A stretch of 64,000 bases of DNA from contig JAGZSY010000004.1 in the NCBI GenBank assembly GCA_018380885.1, positions 1-64,000 on the forward strand. The letters are read 5' to 3'. Positions 32,849-41,881 of the stretch are shown in pieces. This DNA comes from Enterocloster asparagiformis (GTDB lineage Bacteria > Bacillota > Clostridia > Lachnospirales > Lachnospiraceae). A program made the translations under genes and the position numbers. The notes below the pieces were generated by a model, which was not told the DNA's origin, did no database searches, and was given only the letters and a program-made list of their open reading frames with translations. Each line of letters starts with the position of its first letter. Position 1 is the first letter of the stretch.

Positions 32849-32983
32849 ATGGACTTATCGCCCAGGATGGCCCGGCTGATTCTGCTCATGTATCTGCGCT
32901 TTCTGCCGGGGATATTCCTTCACAAAGCTTTAAGAGAAATTTCCTTGTTTTTTGGAAAGCTTAATGGTAAGCTTCATAAGTAA
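32849..32983 (+). CDS. possible small hydrophobic protein
   Basis: 44 codons, ATG 32849 after a good GGAAGGAG with 8-bp spacing. The peptide has a hydrophobic centre (RLILLMYLRFLPGIFLHK) and a basic tail, so it could be a small membrane protein or a chance ORF. It lies in the 366-bp gap 32739-33104, which otherwise shows no gene. I do not recognise it. Confidence 0.3.
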   Translation: MDLSPRMARLILLMYLRFLPGIFLHKALREISLFFGKLNGKLHK

Positions 32984-33104
32984 CAGTTTGTAATTTATGG
33001 TAAATGTCCGGCAAAACCGCGCCGTAGGCCGGTGAGCGAGAGCCTTTGCCGTATTTGTGAAGCTGCTGAGAAGTTACAATTTTTGGAAATGGAGGAATTG
33101 AACA

Positions 33105-33755
33105 ATGAAGAGACGTTCATGGATTATAACAGCTGCCGCGGTGCTTGCGGCCGCGCTTTTGGCGGCCGGCTGCGCGAAGAAAACGTCGCCGGAGACCACG
33201 CCGGCTGCCACCGAGACCACGGCCCAGACCACGCCGGCCGCCACAGAGCCGGAGACCACAGAGCCTGCCACCGAGGCCGACGGGGAGGCGGTGGACCTGA
33301 CCAACCGCTATCACATGCTTCAGGGCACGGTGGTGAAAACCGCGGAGGACGGCTCCGTTTTTACGCTTCAGGCGGACGACGGGAAAAACTATGATATCAA
33401 GCTGGCCCAAATTCGGGACGTGGAGGTGGAAATTCAGGAGGATGTGCAGATCGCCGTGGCTTACATCGGCAAGGAGATTGGCAAGGACGGCGTGAAGCCG
33501 GAGGATGCGGACCTGGTTGTGGCCCTGCCGGAGCAGGAGGAGTGGACGGTTTACCAGGAGACCGGAACCACGGTGTTCAACGCCATGAGCAGCTTCACCG
33601 TCAAAACCGATGACAACCGGGAGCTGAGCCTGTTGAAGGACAACTGTCCCATGGAGGAGGGCGCCCTGACCAAGGACAGCGGGGACCGCGTGATGGTGGC
33701 TTATGTGACCTCCGGGGGAACCAATTACCCGGTGGAAGTGAGGAAAGGAAAGTAA
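33105..33755 (+). CDS. secreted lipoprotein of unknown function
   Basis: 216 residues. Signal peptide with lipobox ALLAAGC (Cys about 23), then a Thr/Pro/Glu-rich linker made of imperfect TTPAATE repeats (about 30-62), then a mostly beta domain with three strands of the form GTVVKTAEDGSVFTLQADDG and TFTVKTDDNRE-like turns, which suggests an OB-fold-like or small-molecule or metal-binding module. No family recognised. SD GGAGGA precedes the ATG. It stands alone between a regulator pair and an ABC-F gene, with its own terminator. Confidence 0.8.
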   Translation: MKRRSWIITAAAVLAAALLAAGCAKKTSPETTPAATETTAQTTPAATEPETTEPATEADGEAVDLTNRYHMLQGTVVKTAEDGSVFTLQADDGKNYDIKLAQIRDVEVEIQEDVQIAVAYIGKEIGKDGVKPEDADLVVALPEQEEWTVYQETGTTVFNAMSSFTVKTDDNRELSLLKDNCPMEEGALTKDSGDRVMVAYVTSGGTNYPVEVRKGK

Positions 33756-33824
33756 GGGCGGAAAATTGCGAAAAACCCTTGCAAATTCAGTGTTTTCCCT
33801 GTACAATTTGATATTGACGAGAAG

Positions 33825-33847
33825 AGGGGCCGGCAGACCCCTTTTTT
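33825..33847 (+). terminator. terminator after lipoprotein gene
   Basis: AGGGG / CCCCT hairpin followed by TTTTTT. The rest of 33756-33986 shows no gene. Confidence 0.7.
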
Positions 33848-33986
33848 CATGAGAGTACAGGCGCGCACCTGGAAAAGGGCTGCGCCGGACCGGCTATCCG
33901 CCCGGGCGGAAGCGGGGACGGGGCTGCTTTGAAACAGCGGGCGCGGGGAAACGGCTGAAAAACAGACAAAAAGAAAGGTAAGTATT

Positions 33987-35624
33987 ATGATTAGTGCAAA
34001 CAACATATCCCTCAGGGTGGGGAAAAAGGCCTTGTTTGAGGATGTGAACATCAAATTCACGGAGGGCAACTGTTACGGTCTGATCGGAGCCAACGGCGCC
34101 GGCAAGTCCACATTTTTGAGAATCCTGTCCGGCCAGCTGGAGCCCACCAGCGGCGAGATCGCCATTACGCCGGGACAGCGTCTCTCCTTCCTGCAGCAGG
34201 ATCACTTCAAATATGACGAGTACACGGTTCTGGACACGGTGATCATGGGCAATGCCCGGCTGTATCAGATCATGAAGGAGAAGGAAGCCATCTATATGAA
34301 GGAGGACTTCACCGAGGAGGACGGCGTGAAGGCCGCCGAGCTGGAGGGCGAGTTCGCCACCATGAACGGCTGGGAGGCGGAGTCCGACGCCGAGAACCTG
34401 TTGAACGGCCTGGGCATCGAGACGGAGTTCCACTACGCCCAGATGAATACCCTGACCGGCGCCCAGAAGGTGAAGGTGCTGCTGGCGCAGGCGCTGTTCG
34501 GCAACCCGGACATCCTGCTCTTAGACGAGCCGACCAACCATCTGGACCTGGATGCCATCGCGTGGCTGGAGGAGTTCCTGATCAATTTTGAGAACACGGT
34601 CATCGTGGTGTCCCATGACCGCTATTTCCTGAACAAGGTATGTACGCAGATCGCGGACATCGACTACGGCAAAATCCAGCTGTACGCGGGAAACTACGAT
34701 TTCTGGGTGGAGTCCAGCCAGCTGATCGTCAAGCAGATGAAGGAAGCCAACCGCAAGAAGGAAGAGAAGATTAAGGAGCTGCAGGAGTTCATCCAGCGGT
34801 TCTCCGCTAACGCTTCCAAATCCAAGCAGGCGACTTCCCGCAAGCGCGCGCTGGAGAAGATCGAGCTGGACGATATCCGTCCCTCCAGCCGTAAATACCC
34901 CTACATTGACTTCCGCCCAGCCCGCGAGATCGGAAACGAGGTCCTGACCGTGGAGCATCTGAGCAAGACCATCGACGGCGAGAAGATTCTGGACGACGTG
35001 TCCTTTATTCTGGGCCGCGAGGACAAGGTGGCCCTGGTGGGTCCCAACGAGCGGGCCAAGACGGTGCTGTTTAAGATCCTGTCCGGCGAGATGGAGCCGG
35101 ATGAGGGCAATTACAAGTGGGGGCTGACCACCAGCCAGGCGTATTTCCCCAAGGACAACAGCGCGGAGTTTGACAACGACGACACCATCGCGGACTGGCT
35201 GACCCAGTATTCCCCGGAAAAGGACGTGACCTATGTGCGCGGCTTCCTGGGCCGTATGCTGTTCGCCGGCGAGGACGGCGTGAAAAAGGTGCGCGTTTTG
35301 TCCGGAGGCGAGAAGGTCCGCTGCATGCTTTCCAAGCTGATGATTTCCGGCGCCAACGTGCTGCTGCTGGACGAGCCCACGGACCATCTGGACATGGAGA
35401 GCATCGACGCGCTGAACAAGGGTATGATCAAGTTCCCGGGCGTGCTGATTTTCTCCTCCCGTGACCACCAGATCGTGCAGACCACGGCCAACCGGATCAT
35501 GGAGATCGTAAACGGCAAGCTGATCGACAAGATCACCACCTACGACGAGTATCTGGAGAGCGACGAGATGGCTCGTAAGCGCTTCACCTACACCGTGACC
35601 GAGAGTGAGGAAGCGGACGATTAA
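33987..35624 (+). CDS. ABC-F ATPase (YkpA/YbiT-like)
   Basis: 545 residues, two ABC ATPase domains with no membrane segments, joined by an ABC-F linker (about 240-300, RKKEEKIKELQEFIQRFS). Domain 1: LIGANGAGKST, a signature replaced by LTGAQKVKVLLAQ, DEPTNHLD. Domain 2: Walker A reads GPNERAKT, in which the Gly before Lys is Ala, while LSGGEKVRC and DEPTDHLD are intact. As recalled, degenerate second Walker A motifs are typical of the YkpA subgroup, but I did not verify this. ABC-F proteins bind the ribosomal E site to relieve stalls. Resistance is not implied by the sequence. A terminator hairpin follows. Confidence 0.9.
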   Translation: MISANNISLRVGKKALFEDVNIKFTEGNCYGLIGANGAGKSTFLRILSGQLEPTSGEIAITPGQRLSFLQQDHFKYDEYTVLDTVIMGNARLYQIMKEKEAIYMKEDFTEEDGVKAAELEGEFATMNGWEAESDAENLLNGLGIETEFHYAQMNTLTGAQKVKVLLAQALFGNPDILLLDEPTNHLDLDAIAWLEEFLINFENTVIVVSHDRYFLNKVCTQIADIDYGKIQLYAGNYDFWVESSQLIVKQMKEANRKKEEKIKELQEFIQRFSANASKSKQATSRKRALEKIELDDIRPSSRKYPYIDFRPAREIGNEVLTVEHLSKTIDGEKILDDVSFILGREDKVALVGPNERAKTVLFKILSGEMEPDEGNYKWGLTTSQAYFPKDNSAEFDNDDTIADWLTQYSPEKDVTYVRGFLGRMLFAGEDGVKKVRVLSGGEKVRCMLSKLMISGANVLLLDEPTDHLDMESIDALNKGMIKFPGVLIFSSRDHQIVQTTANRIMEIVNGKLIDKITTYDEYLESDEMARKRFTYTVTESEEADD

Positions 35625-35634
35625 TGGATATTTG

Positions 35635-35659
35635 GCAGCGGGGATTTCCCGCTGCTTTT
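35635..35659 (+). terminator. terminator after ABC-F gene
   Basis: GCAGCGGG / CCCGCTGC stem with an ATTT-type loop, then TTTTG. Confidence 0.85.
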
Positions 35660-35709
35660 GAGTAGATGTATGGGGCCGCTTTCGGGCCATTGATATGGAG
35701 GCAGACAGA

Positions 35710-36195
35710 ATGGAAAAAATTGCAAGTTTTACCATCGACCACATCCGGCTGCAGCCGGGCGTATACGTATCCCGCAAGGATAAGGTGGGGGACAGCGTTG
35801 TGACCACCTTTGACCTGCGCATGACCTCGCCCAACGAGGAGCCGGTGATGAACACGGCGGAGATGCACACCATCGAACATCTGGGCGCCACGTTCCTGCG
35901 CAACCAGGAAATCTTTGGCGAGAAAACCCTGTATTTTGGCCCCATGGGCTGCCGGACCGGCTTTTACCTGCTGCTGGCCGGGGATTACGACTCCCGGGAG
36001 GTGCTGCCTCTGGTGACGGAAATGTACGAGTTTATCCGCGATTTCCGGGGCGAGGTGCCGGGCGCGGCCGCCAGGGACTGCGGCAACTACCTGGACATGA
36101 ATCTGGGTATGGCGAATTATCTGGCAAAGCGGTATTTGGACGTGCTGTACCACATCGATGAGTTCCCGCAGTCCAGGCTTGTTTACCCCGAATAG
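35710..36195 (+). CDS. luxS: S-ribosylhomocysteine lyase
   Basis: 161 residues, the family length. HTIEH (His 53 and 57) and a later Cys in RDCGNYLD bind the metal, and MGCRTGFY holds the catalytic Cys. It splits S-ribosylhomocysteine into homocysteine and DPD, which becomes autoinducer AI-2, thus recycling methyl-cycle by-products and producing a quorum signal. ATG 35710 follows GGAGG. Twelve bases separate it from exonuclease III; an operon is likely. No S-box was recognised upstream. Confidence 0.97.
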   Translation: MEKIASFTIDHIRLQPGVYVSRKDKVGDSVVTTFDLRMTSPNEEPVMNTAEMHTIEHLGATFLRNQEIFGEKTLYFGPMGCRTGFYLLLAGDYDSREVLPLVTEMYEFIRDFRGEVPGAAARDCGNYLDMNLGMANYLAKRYLDVLYHIDEFPQSRLVYPE

Positions 36196-36207
36196 GAGGA
36201 ATTGCTG

Positions 36208-36963
36208 ATGAAAAAACTGATTTCGTGGAATGTCAACGGCCTGAGGGCCTGCGTGGGCAAGGGATTTCTGGACTATTTCAAGGAGGCGGACGCGGATGTG
36301 TTCTGCCTGCAGGAGACCAAGCTCCAGGAGGGCCAGATCGACCTGGAACTGCCGGGCTACCACCAGTACTGGAACTACGCCCAGAAAAAGGGCTATTCGG
36401 GCACGGCCATGTTTACCAGGGAGGAGCCGGTCAGCGTGCGCTACGGCTTGGGCATCGAGGAGCACGACATGGAGGGCCGGGTGATCACAGCGGAGTTTCC
36501 GGAGTATTTTGTGGTGACCTGCTACACGCCCAACTCCCAGGACGGCCTGGCCAGGCTGGATTACCGCATGACCTGGGAGGACGCGTTTTTACAGTATCTC
36601 AAGAAGCTGGAGGAAACCAAACCCGTGATCTTCTGCGGGGATCTGAACGTGGCCCACAAGGAAATCGACTTAAAGAATCCCAAGAGCAACCGGAAAAATG
36701 CCGGCTTCACGGATGAGGAGCGGGGCAAGTTTACGGACCTGCTGGCCGCCGGGTTTATCGACACCTTCCGGCATTTTTATCCGGACCAGGAGGGGATTTA
36801 TTCCTGGTGGTCCTACCGCTTTTCCGCCAGAGCCAAGAACGCGGGGTGGCGCATCGACTATTTCTGCACCTCAAAGAGCCTGGAAAACCGGCTGGTCAGC
36901 GCGCAGATTCATACGGAAGTGATGGGATCCGACCACTGCCCGGTGGAGCTGGTGATTGAATAA
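36208..36963 (+). CDS. xth: exodeoxyribonuclease III / AP endonuclease
   Basis: 251 residues. The EEP nuclease fold shows [24 protein letters not shown] (catalytic Glu), [12 protein letters not shown], the NAGFTDEER segment, and WRIDYF and GSDHCPVEL (Asp-His pair), as in ExoA/Xth. It cuts DNA at abasic sites and removes 3' blocks in base-excision repair, with Mg2+. ATG 36208 after AGGAGGAA; an in-frame TTG at 36202 is less likely. It lies 12 bp after luxS. Confidence 0.96.
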   Translation: MKKLISWNVNGLRACVGKGFLDYFKEADADVFCLQETKLQEGQIDLELPGYHQYWNYAQKKGYSGTAMFTREEPVSVRYGLGIEEHDMEGRVITAEFPEYFVVTCYTPNSQDGLARLDYRMTWEDAFLQYLKKLEETKPVIFCGDLNVAHKEIDLKNPKSNRKNAGFTDEERGKFTDLLAAGFIDTFRHFYPDQEGIYSWWSYRFSARAKNAGWRIDYFCTSKSLENRLVSAQIHTEVMGSDHCPVELVIE

Positions 36964-36982
36964 AATTTCAGATAAAAACGGC

Positions 36983-37031
36983 AAAACCGGCCGGAAGCCG
37001 CGCTATGTATGGCGGTCTCCGGCCGGTTTTT
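36983..37031 (+). terminator. terminator of luxS-xth, repeat copy A
   Basis: AAAACCGGCCGGA / TCCGGCCGGTTTT arms and TTTTTG. The whole unit is nearly repeated at 37914-37962. The interval 36964-37314 otherwise contains only the promoter of the Uma2 gene. Confidence 0.9.
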
Positions 37032-37249
37032 GCGCATTACCGGGGCGACGGCGGAACAATGTGATAGCCGTATTGAAGTCCGGTCCGCGGTGTGATAAAA
37101 TAGTAAATGTTTCGGGAGAGTTCTTCTTCTGTTGGTTCATGACGGTTCGTCAGGGAATCCATTTGTGCGATTGAAAAATAAAATTGGGGGAGGGATGCCT
37201 TTGGGTGTGTTCTGAACGCAGGGGTACCGGTGTTTTGCAACGGAAAAAT

Positions 37250-37278
37250 TGGACATGAGCGCGGGCATCCGCTATACT
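37250..37278 (+). promoter_or_regulatory. promoter of Uma2 gene
   Basis: TGGACA (37250-37255), 17-bp spacer, TATACT (37273-37278). Confidence 0.75.
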
Positions 37279-37314
37279 GATTGTATGAGACTGGGCGTAT
37301 AGGAGGGATGGAGG

Positions 37315-37902
37315 ATGGCCGCATACATGGGAGAGGAAGAGGTAATTCAAAAGAATATGGCGCTGGCTCAGCAAAAAATTTATACGGTGGAGGACATTGA
37401 GGCGCTGCCGGACGGTTTGCGCGCCGAGCTGATTGACGGACAAATCTTTTACATGGCGACTCCGTCGCGGAAGCATCAGCAAATCCTGATGGCGATTTCT
37501 GCGGCGCTTGCTTTCCATATGAAGCGGCAGGGTGGAGCCTGCAAGGTATATCCGGCCCCCTTTGCAGTCTACCTGAACAGGGACGAGCTGACTTATCTGG
37601 AACCGGATATTTCCGTCGTCTGCGATAAAAGCAAGCTGGAGGATGACGGCTGCCACGGAGCGCCGGACTTTACGGCGGAGATCATATCGCCCGGCAGCCG
37701 GAGCAGGGACTGCCTGCTCAAGCTGTTCCATTACCGTAACGCCGGGGTGCGGGAATACTGGCTGATCGATCCGGAGCGGGAGAGCGTGACGGTTTACGAC
37801 TTTGCGGAGAATGCGGTAAAGAGCTTCACATTTCACGATAAGGTGAAGGTGAATATTTTCCCTGATCTCGAAATTGATTTTTCGGAAATGGATTTGAGCT
37901 GA
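37315..37902 (+). CDS. Uma2/DUF820-family putative nuclease
   Basis: 195 residues. The PD-(D/E)xK-like Uma2 fold is shown by YTVEDIEALPDGLRAELIDG, YLEPDISVVCD (Asp), FTAEIISPGSRSRDCLLKLF (Glu then Lys of the catalytic triad) and YRNAGVREYWLIDPE. These proteins are common in Cyanobacteria and Firmicutes and are often present in many copies; their substrate and role are not established. It has its own promoter and terminator, and the two terminators on either side are near-copies of each other. Confidence 0.88.
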   Translation: MAAYMGEEEVIQKNMALAQQKIYTVEDIEALPDGLRAELIDGQIFYMATPSRKHQQILMAISAALAFHMKRQGGACKVYPAPFAVYLNRDELTYLEPDISVVCDKSKLEDDGCHGAPDFTAEIISPGSRSRDCLLKLFHYRNAGVREYWLIDPERESVTVYDFAENAVKSFTFHDKVKVNIFPDLEIDFSEMDLS

Positions 37903-37913
37903 ATTGAAACGGT

Positions 37914-37962
37914 AAAACCGGCCGGAGGACGCGCCATGTATGGGAGCGACCGGCCGGTTTTT
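37914..37962. terminator. terminator repeat copy B, bidirectional
   Basis: AAAACCGGCCGG / CCGGCCGGTTTT arms followed by TTTTT on the plus strand (Uma2) and TTTT on the minus strand (TRAP operon). Loop shares GCGC-YATGTATGG with copy A. Confidence 0.88.
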
Positions 37963-37993
37963 GCGCGCCGGGCAGGCGTGCGCTGGGGGGATG

Positions 37994-39268
37994 TTAGGGC
38001 CCAAATACCAGGTTGGGCAGAAATAGGGACAGCTCCGGGATCATAAACAGCAAAAAGGCCAGAAGCAGGAACCCGGCTACGTAGGGAACCATGGAAGCAG
38101 CAATCTTCATCACCGGTATTTTGGTATAGTCGTTTAGGACGTACAGGATGTTGCCCACCGGCGGAGTGAGCAGGCCCATGACGAAGAGCACGGAGGAGGC
38201 TACGCCGAACTGGATGTAGTCGATGCCAAAGCTTTTTACCACCGGAAGCAGGATGGGGATCAGGATCAGGCTGGCAGGAGTCACGTCCAGCACCATACCG
38301 GCTGCCATGAGAAGCAGCATAATGACCAGCACCATGCCCAGCCGTGAGTGCACGGTGGCCACAAAGAAGGCGGCCATCATCTGGGGAATCTGCTGGAAAT
38401 TGAGCACAGTGGCCAGCACCATGCTGCAGAAAACCAGGGTCATGACCATGCTGCAGCTCTTCAGCGTGTCCGCCACCAGACCGGGCAGATCGCTTAGGGA
38501 GAGTTCGCGGTATGCCAATCCCAGAATCAGGGAATATATACAGCAGACCACCGAGGCCTCCGTGGCGGAGAAAATACCGAAGAGGATGCCGCTGAGCAGA
38601 ATCACCGGGGAGAGCAGGGAGGGAAGGGCTTCCTTGAAGGCCGTCCATTTCTCCCTTGCGCTGGTCCGGGGACTGACCGGATAACGGCGTCTCTTGGCGG
38701 TAAAATATACGATGCCGCACATGACGGCTGCCATGAGAAAGCCGGGGATGATTCCCGCCACAAACATTTTGGCCACGCTTACCTCGGCCATCATGGCGTA
38801 CAGCACCATGCCGGTGCTGGGTGGGATAATGGGGCCAAGGCAGGAGGAGGCGCCGGTGATACCGGCCGAGAATTCGTCGTCGAACCCGGCATCGTGCATA
38901 GCCTTCAGCTCAATGGCCCCCAGACCGCCTGTGTCGGCGATGGCGCTGCCGGACATGCCGGCAAATACCACGCTGGCAAACACGTTGACATGGCCCAGAC
39001 CGCCGGGGACATGTCCCACCATAGCGTCCGCAAAGTGAAAGATGCGCCTGGCAATACCGCCGTGGTTCATGATGTTGCCCGCCAGCATGAAGAAAGGAAT
39101 CGCCAGCATACTGAAGGAATCGCCCACCGCCATTACCAAACGCTGTACCAGGAGGTTGGTGGGCATGCCGCTGGAGATAAAGAACCACACGGATCCGGCC
39201 AGGACGGAAAAGGACATGGGCAGCCCGATGGCTACCAGAAGAACAATCAGGATTACCATGGTCAGCAT
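37994..39268 (-). CDS. TRAP transporter large permease, DctM type
   Basis: 424 residues, about twelve hydrophobic helices. MLTMVILIVLLVAIGLPMSF, AIPFFMLAGNIMNHGGIA, VASVVFAGMSGSAIADTGG-type and ASSCLGPIIPPSTGMVLYA stretches are the conserved TRAP DctM motifs. It transports a carboxylate-like solute by Na+ symport together with the small subunit. Its start overlaps the DctQ stop by 7 bp. Last gene of the operon 41814 to 37994. Confidence 0.95.
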   Translation of the reverse strand: MLTMVILIVLLVAIGLPMSFSVLAGSVWFFISSGMPTNLLVQRLVMAVGDSFSMLAIPFFMLAGNIMNHGGIARRIFHFADAMVGHVPGGLGHVNVFASVVFAGMSGSAIADTGGLGAIELKAMHDAGFDDEFSAGITGASSCLGPIIPPSTGMVLYAMMAEVSVAKMFVAGIIPGFLMAAVMCGIVYFTAKRRRYPVSPRTSAREKWTAFKEALPSLLSPVILLSGILFGIFSATEASVVCCIYSLILGLAYRELSLSDLPGLVADTLKSCSMVMTLVFCSMVLATVLNFQQIPQMMAAFFVATVHSRLGMVLVIMLLLMAAGMVLDVTPASLILIPILLPVVKSFGIDYIQFGVASSVLFVMGLLTPPVGNILYVLNDYTKIPVMKIAASMVPYVAGFLLLAFLLFMIPELSLFLPNLVFGP

Positions 39269-39750
39269 AGGCGTTTTCCCTCCTTGTCAAAGATCAGAAT
39301 GGATTTGATGGCTAGCTGCAGCGCGGTCAGTCCGCAGCCCACCGGAAGTACCAGGTAGAGATACGTCATAGGCAAGTGCATCATAGCGGTGGTGAAACGG
39401 TAATTTTTGACTGCATAGCCGTACCCTTTGGGAATGATATAACAGAGTACAGCCATCGCAGCCATATTTCCGGCTGCAGTCATCAATTTTTTCAACGCGG
39501 GCGGCATTTTGTCGTAGAGAAACGGAATTCGGGCGTGGTTGTCGATGCCCACGCAGTAGGCGCAGCCCAGATAAATGATCCAGACAAAAGAATACCGTGA
39601 AAATTCATCGCTCCACAGCAGGGGGCTGCTGAACACGTAGCGCATGACCACCTGGGCCGATATGGCGATAAAGACTGCCGTAAACCAGAGTCCCATAATC
39701 AGCAGTTCGGCGCGGCAGATCATCTGGTTGACCTTTCTGAGAAAATTCAA
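39262..39750 (-). CDS. TRAP transporter small permease, DctQ type
   Basis: 162 residues with four membrane segments (LIMGLWFTAVFIAISAQVVM, then YSFVWIIYLGCAYCVG, etc.). The EFSRYSFVWIIYLG block is typical of DctQ. I chose a TTG start at 39750 because AAAGGAGG lies 8 bp before it; no upstream ATG gives a better site and a longer frame from 39957 runs through DctP. Stop overlaps the DctM start. Confidence 0.88.
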   Translation of the reverse strand: MNFLRKVNQMICRAELLIMGLWFTAVFIAISAQVVMRYVFSSPLLWSDEFSRYSFVWIIYLGCAYCVGIDNHARIPFLYDKMPPALKKLMTAAGNMAAMAVLCYIIPKGYGYAVKNYRFTTAMMHLPMTYLYLVLPVGCGLTALQLAIKSILIFDKEGKRLC

Positions 39751-39823
39751 TGAGATTGCCTCCTTTCGCAGGGCGCGGCCTCCATTCGGGCGAACCGGGC
39801 GGCGGCCGCGGCGGCATGGACTT

Positions 39824-40900
39824 TTACTTTCCGGCCTCAACAATGATCTGATACAGTTTTTCGTCCGCGGCGGAGTATTTGGTGATGATCTCCGACAGGG
39901 CAGACTTGAAGGCATCCACATCCACGTCGCTGTAGGGGATAATCTCCACGCCCTCATCGGCTGCCTTGCTGAAGGATTCCTCCGCGTCTGTCCGGGTCTG
40001 TTTATTCATCTCGTCCTGCATGCGGGAGCAGGCGGACAGGATGATCTCCTGGTATTCGGGCGGGAGACTTTCCAGCTTTTCGCGGTTTATGAAGAGGAAG
40101 GTGCTCTGGAGGTTGTGGTTTGTCTCTGTGAAATATTTGGCCAGCTCTGTCAGCTTCCAGTTCAAATGCGCCACCATAGAGTGGTCCGCGCCGTCGATGA
40201 TGCCCTGGGACAGGCTCATATACTGGTCGGTGGCAGCCACCGGCGTGGGCACATAACCCATGGCTGCGCCGATTTCAATTAAGCTGGAGGAGTCCGGGAC
40301 GCGTATTTTCAAGTCTTTTAAATCGGCGGGCGAGTGAACTGCATGTTTGGAATTGATGATTCCCTTAAACCCCTGGTTGCCGGTCATGAGAAAGGTGATG
40401 CCCAGGCCGGCGCCCTTCTCGTCGAGCCAGGCTTGGTAGGCGCTGTCATTCAACACAGCATCATAGTGGTCAAAGTCATGGAACAGGAAGGGGCAGTCAA
40501 ACACCTGAAAGGCGGTGTCCCAGTCGGCCAGATTGCCGGGCCCCACACAGACGATATCCAGGTCGCCGTCCATGCACATTACTCCCAGATCGTGTTCGCC
40601 GCCCAGGGTGCCGGAGTAGGTCCGGGAGAATTGGATTGCCCCGCCGGACTGTTCGGTGATAAGGTCCAGGGCCTTGTCGAAATAATCCACGTTTGTGGTT
40701 CCCTGGGACATAGTGGTGCTGAATGTCAGGGTGCAGGCTTCCACGCTGTTCCCGGCGGCGGATGTCTGGGCGTCCTGGGAGGCCTGGGAGGAAGGCGGGG
40801 GGCTGCCGGCCGCCTCTGTACCTGGGGTTTGAGAGCCGCCGCAGGCGGAAAGCGCAAATGCTGCAGTTAAACTTAATAGAGTTGCCAACGTTTTTTTCAT
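39824..40900 (-). CDS. TRAP transporter solute-binding lipoprotein, DctP type
   Basis: 358 residues from the second of two adjacent ATGs (40903, 40900), selected for 6-7-bp SD spacing from GGAGGG. Lipobox FALSACGG (Cys about 20), a Ser/Ala/Gln linker, then a TRAP DctP fold: TLTFSTTMSQGTTNVDYFDK, GDLDIVCVGPGNLADWD, KIRVPDSSSLIEIGAAMGYV and VPTPVAATDQYMSLSQGIID-like, which contain the Arg that usually salt-bridges a ligand carboxylate. Ligand unknown; the neighbouring esterase suggests an ester or acylated acid. Confidence 0.93.
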   Translation of the reverse strand: MKKTLATLLSLTAAFALSACGGSQTPGTEAAGSPPPSSQASQDAQTSAAGNSVEACTLTFSTTMSQGTTNVDYFDKALDLITEQSGGAIQFSRTYSGTLGGEHDLGVMCMDGDLDIVCVGPGNLADWDTAFQVFDCPFLFHDFDHYDAVLNDSAYQAWLDEKGAGLGITFLMTGNQGFKGIINSKHAVHSPADLKDLKIRVPDSSSLIEIGAAMGYVPTPVAATDQYMSLSQGIIDGADHSMVAHLNWKLTELAKYFTETNHNLQSTFLFINREKLESLPPEYQEIILSACSRMQDEMNKQTRTDAEESFSKAADEGVEIIPYSDVDVDAFKSALSEIITKYSAADEKLYQIIVEAGK

Positions 40901-40935
40901 CATGTACCCTCCAATGTGAAAGCTGTTTTAACGGA

Positions 40936-41814
40936 TTATTTATCTTTTAAATACTTGTCAAAAAAACGATAAATCTTTTCATTGTTCTCAGGCGTGCGGA
41001 ATTGGTTGTCCGCATGCTCGGCCCCCTCGATGATCTCGAAATATACGTTGTCCGCGCCGATTGCCGAGACCAGTCTATCGCGCAGCCGCAGGCCGTTTTC
41101 CAGCCCGACCAGCATATCCGCTGTGCCGTACTGCATAAAAAATGGGGGAGCGGACTCTGTGACGTAATGGCAGGGATCGGCAAGTGCGACTTTGTCAGGG
41201 ACTGCCTGGGGCGCTGCGCCAAAGAGCACACCGTAAACGGTCTGGCTCTGGTCCTCCCCCGGAACCGGGCCTCCAACCTCTCTGTCCAACATAGTCGGTC
41301 CGTACAGCTCGACTACAGCCTGCACATCCGGCGAATAGCTGCTGTTCCCCATGGACTGATCGTCCAACTCCGGCGCATAAGGGCTCAGGGCCGTCAGGGT
41401 GACGATGTGGGCGCCTGCGGACAAGCCCCAGAGACCGATGCGGGAGGCGTTGATCTTGTATTTAGCCGCATTGGCCTTCAGGTAGCGGATCGCCGCCTTC
41501 AACTCCTGAATCTGCAGCGGAAATTTACCGCAAGGGCTGAGGGTGTAGTCAAAGGTGGCCACTACATAACCGCGTCGGATCATTTCCAACACCGGCTCCA
41601 TGCGTACGGACGAGCGGCTGCCGTAATAGAACCCGCCGCCGTGCACATCAATGATCAGCGGGAAGGGACCTTCCCCTTGGTCCGGAAGAAAAATATCCAG
41701 AAGCTCGTAAGGGGTTTTTTCCGCATATCGGATTCCTGTGTATTGATTTTTGATATAGGGGCGCGGCGTGTAGAAACCGACGTCCGGGTGCTGATACATA
41801 TCTTTTGCCAGCAA
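40936..41814 (-). CDS. alpha/beta-hydrolase, esterase/lipase
   Basis: About 292 residues. The HSL-like/BD-FAE group is shown by LIIDVHGGGFYYGSRSS (oxyanion HGGG), LWGLSAGAHIVTL (GxSxG nucleophile Ser), QYGTADMLVG (Asp) and EGAEHADNQF (His). Cytosolic, no signal peptide. Start uncertain: TTG 41814 follows AAAGGT; ATG 41799 and TTG 41847 are alternatives. It is 35 bp upstream of DctP, so it opens the TRAP operon, and should hydrolyse an imported ester. Divergent from the LysR gene. Confidence 0.85.
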   Translation of the reverse strand: MLAKDMYQHPDVGFYTPRPYIKNQYTGIRYAEKTPYELLDIFLPDQGEGPFPLIIDVHGGGFYYGSRSSVRMEPVLEMIRRGYVVATFDYTLSPCGKFPLQIQELKAAIRYLKANAAKYKINASRIGLWGLSAGAHIVTLTALSPYAPELDDQSMGNSSYSPDVQAVVELYGPTMLDREVGGPVPGEDQSQTVYGVLFGAAPQAVPDKVALADPCHYVTESAPPFFMQYGTADMLVGLENGLRLRDRLVSAIGADNVYFEIIEGAEHADNQFRTPENNEKIYRFFDKYLKDK

Positions 41815-41881
41815 TTTATCACGACCTTTCTGCTGAAATTTCAGCAAACTATAAAATTAAGACATGAATTGTAAAATTATT

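Noticed and set aside
33987..35624. antibiotic resistance by the ABC-F protein
   Set aside because: It resembles housekeeping YkpA-like factors; linker does not permit a resistance call.
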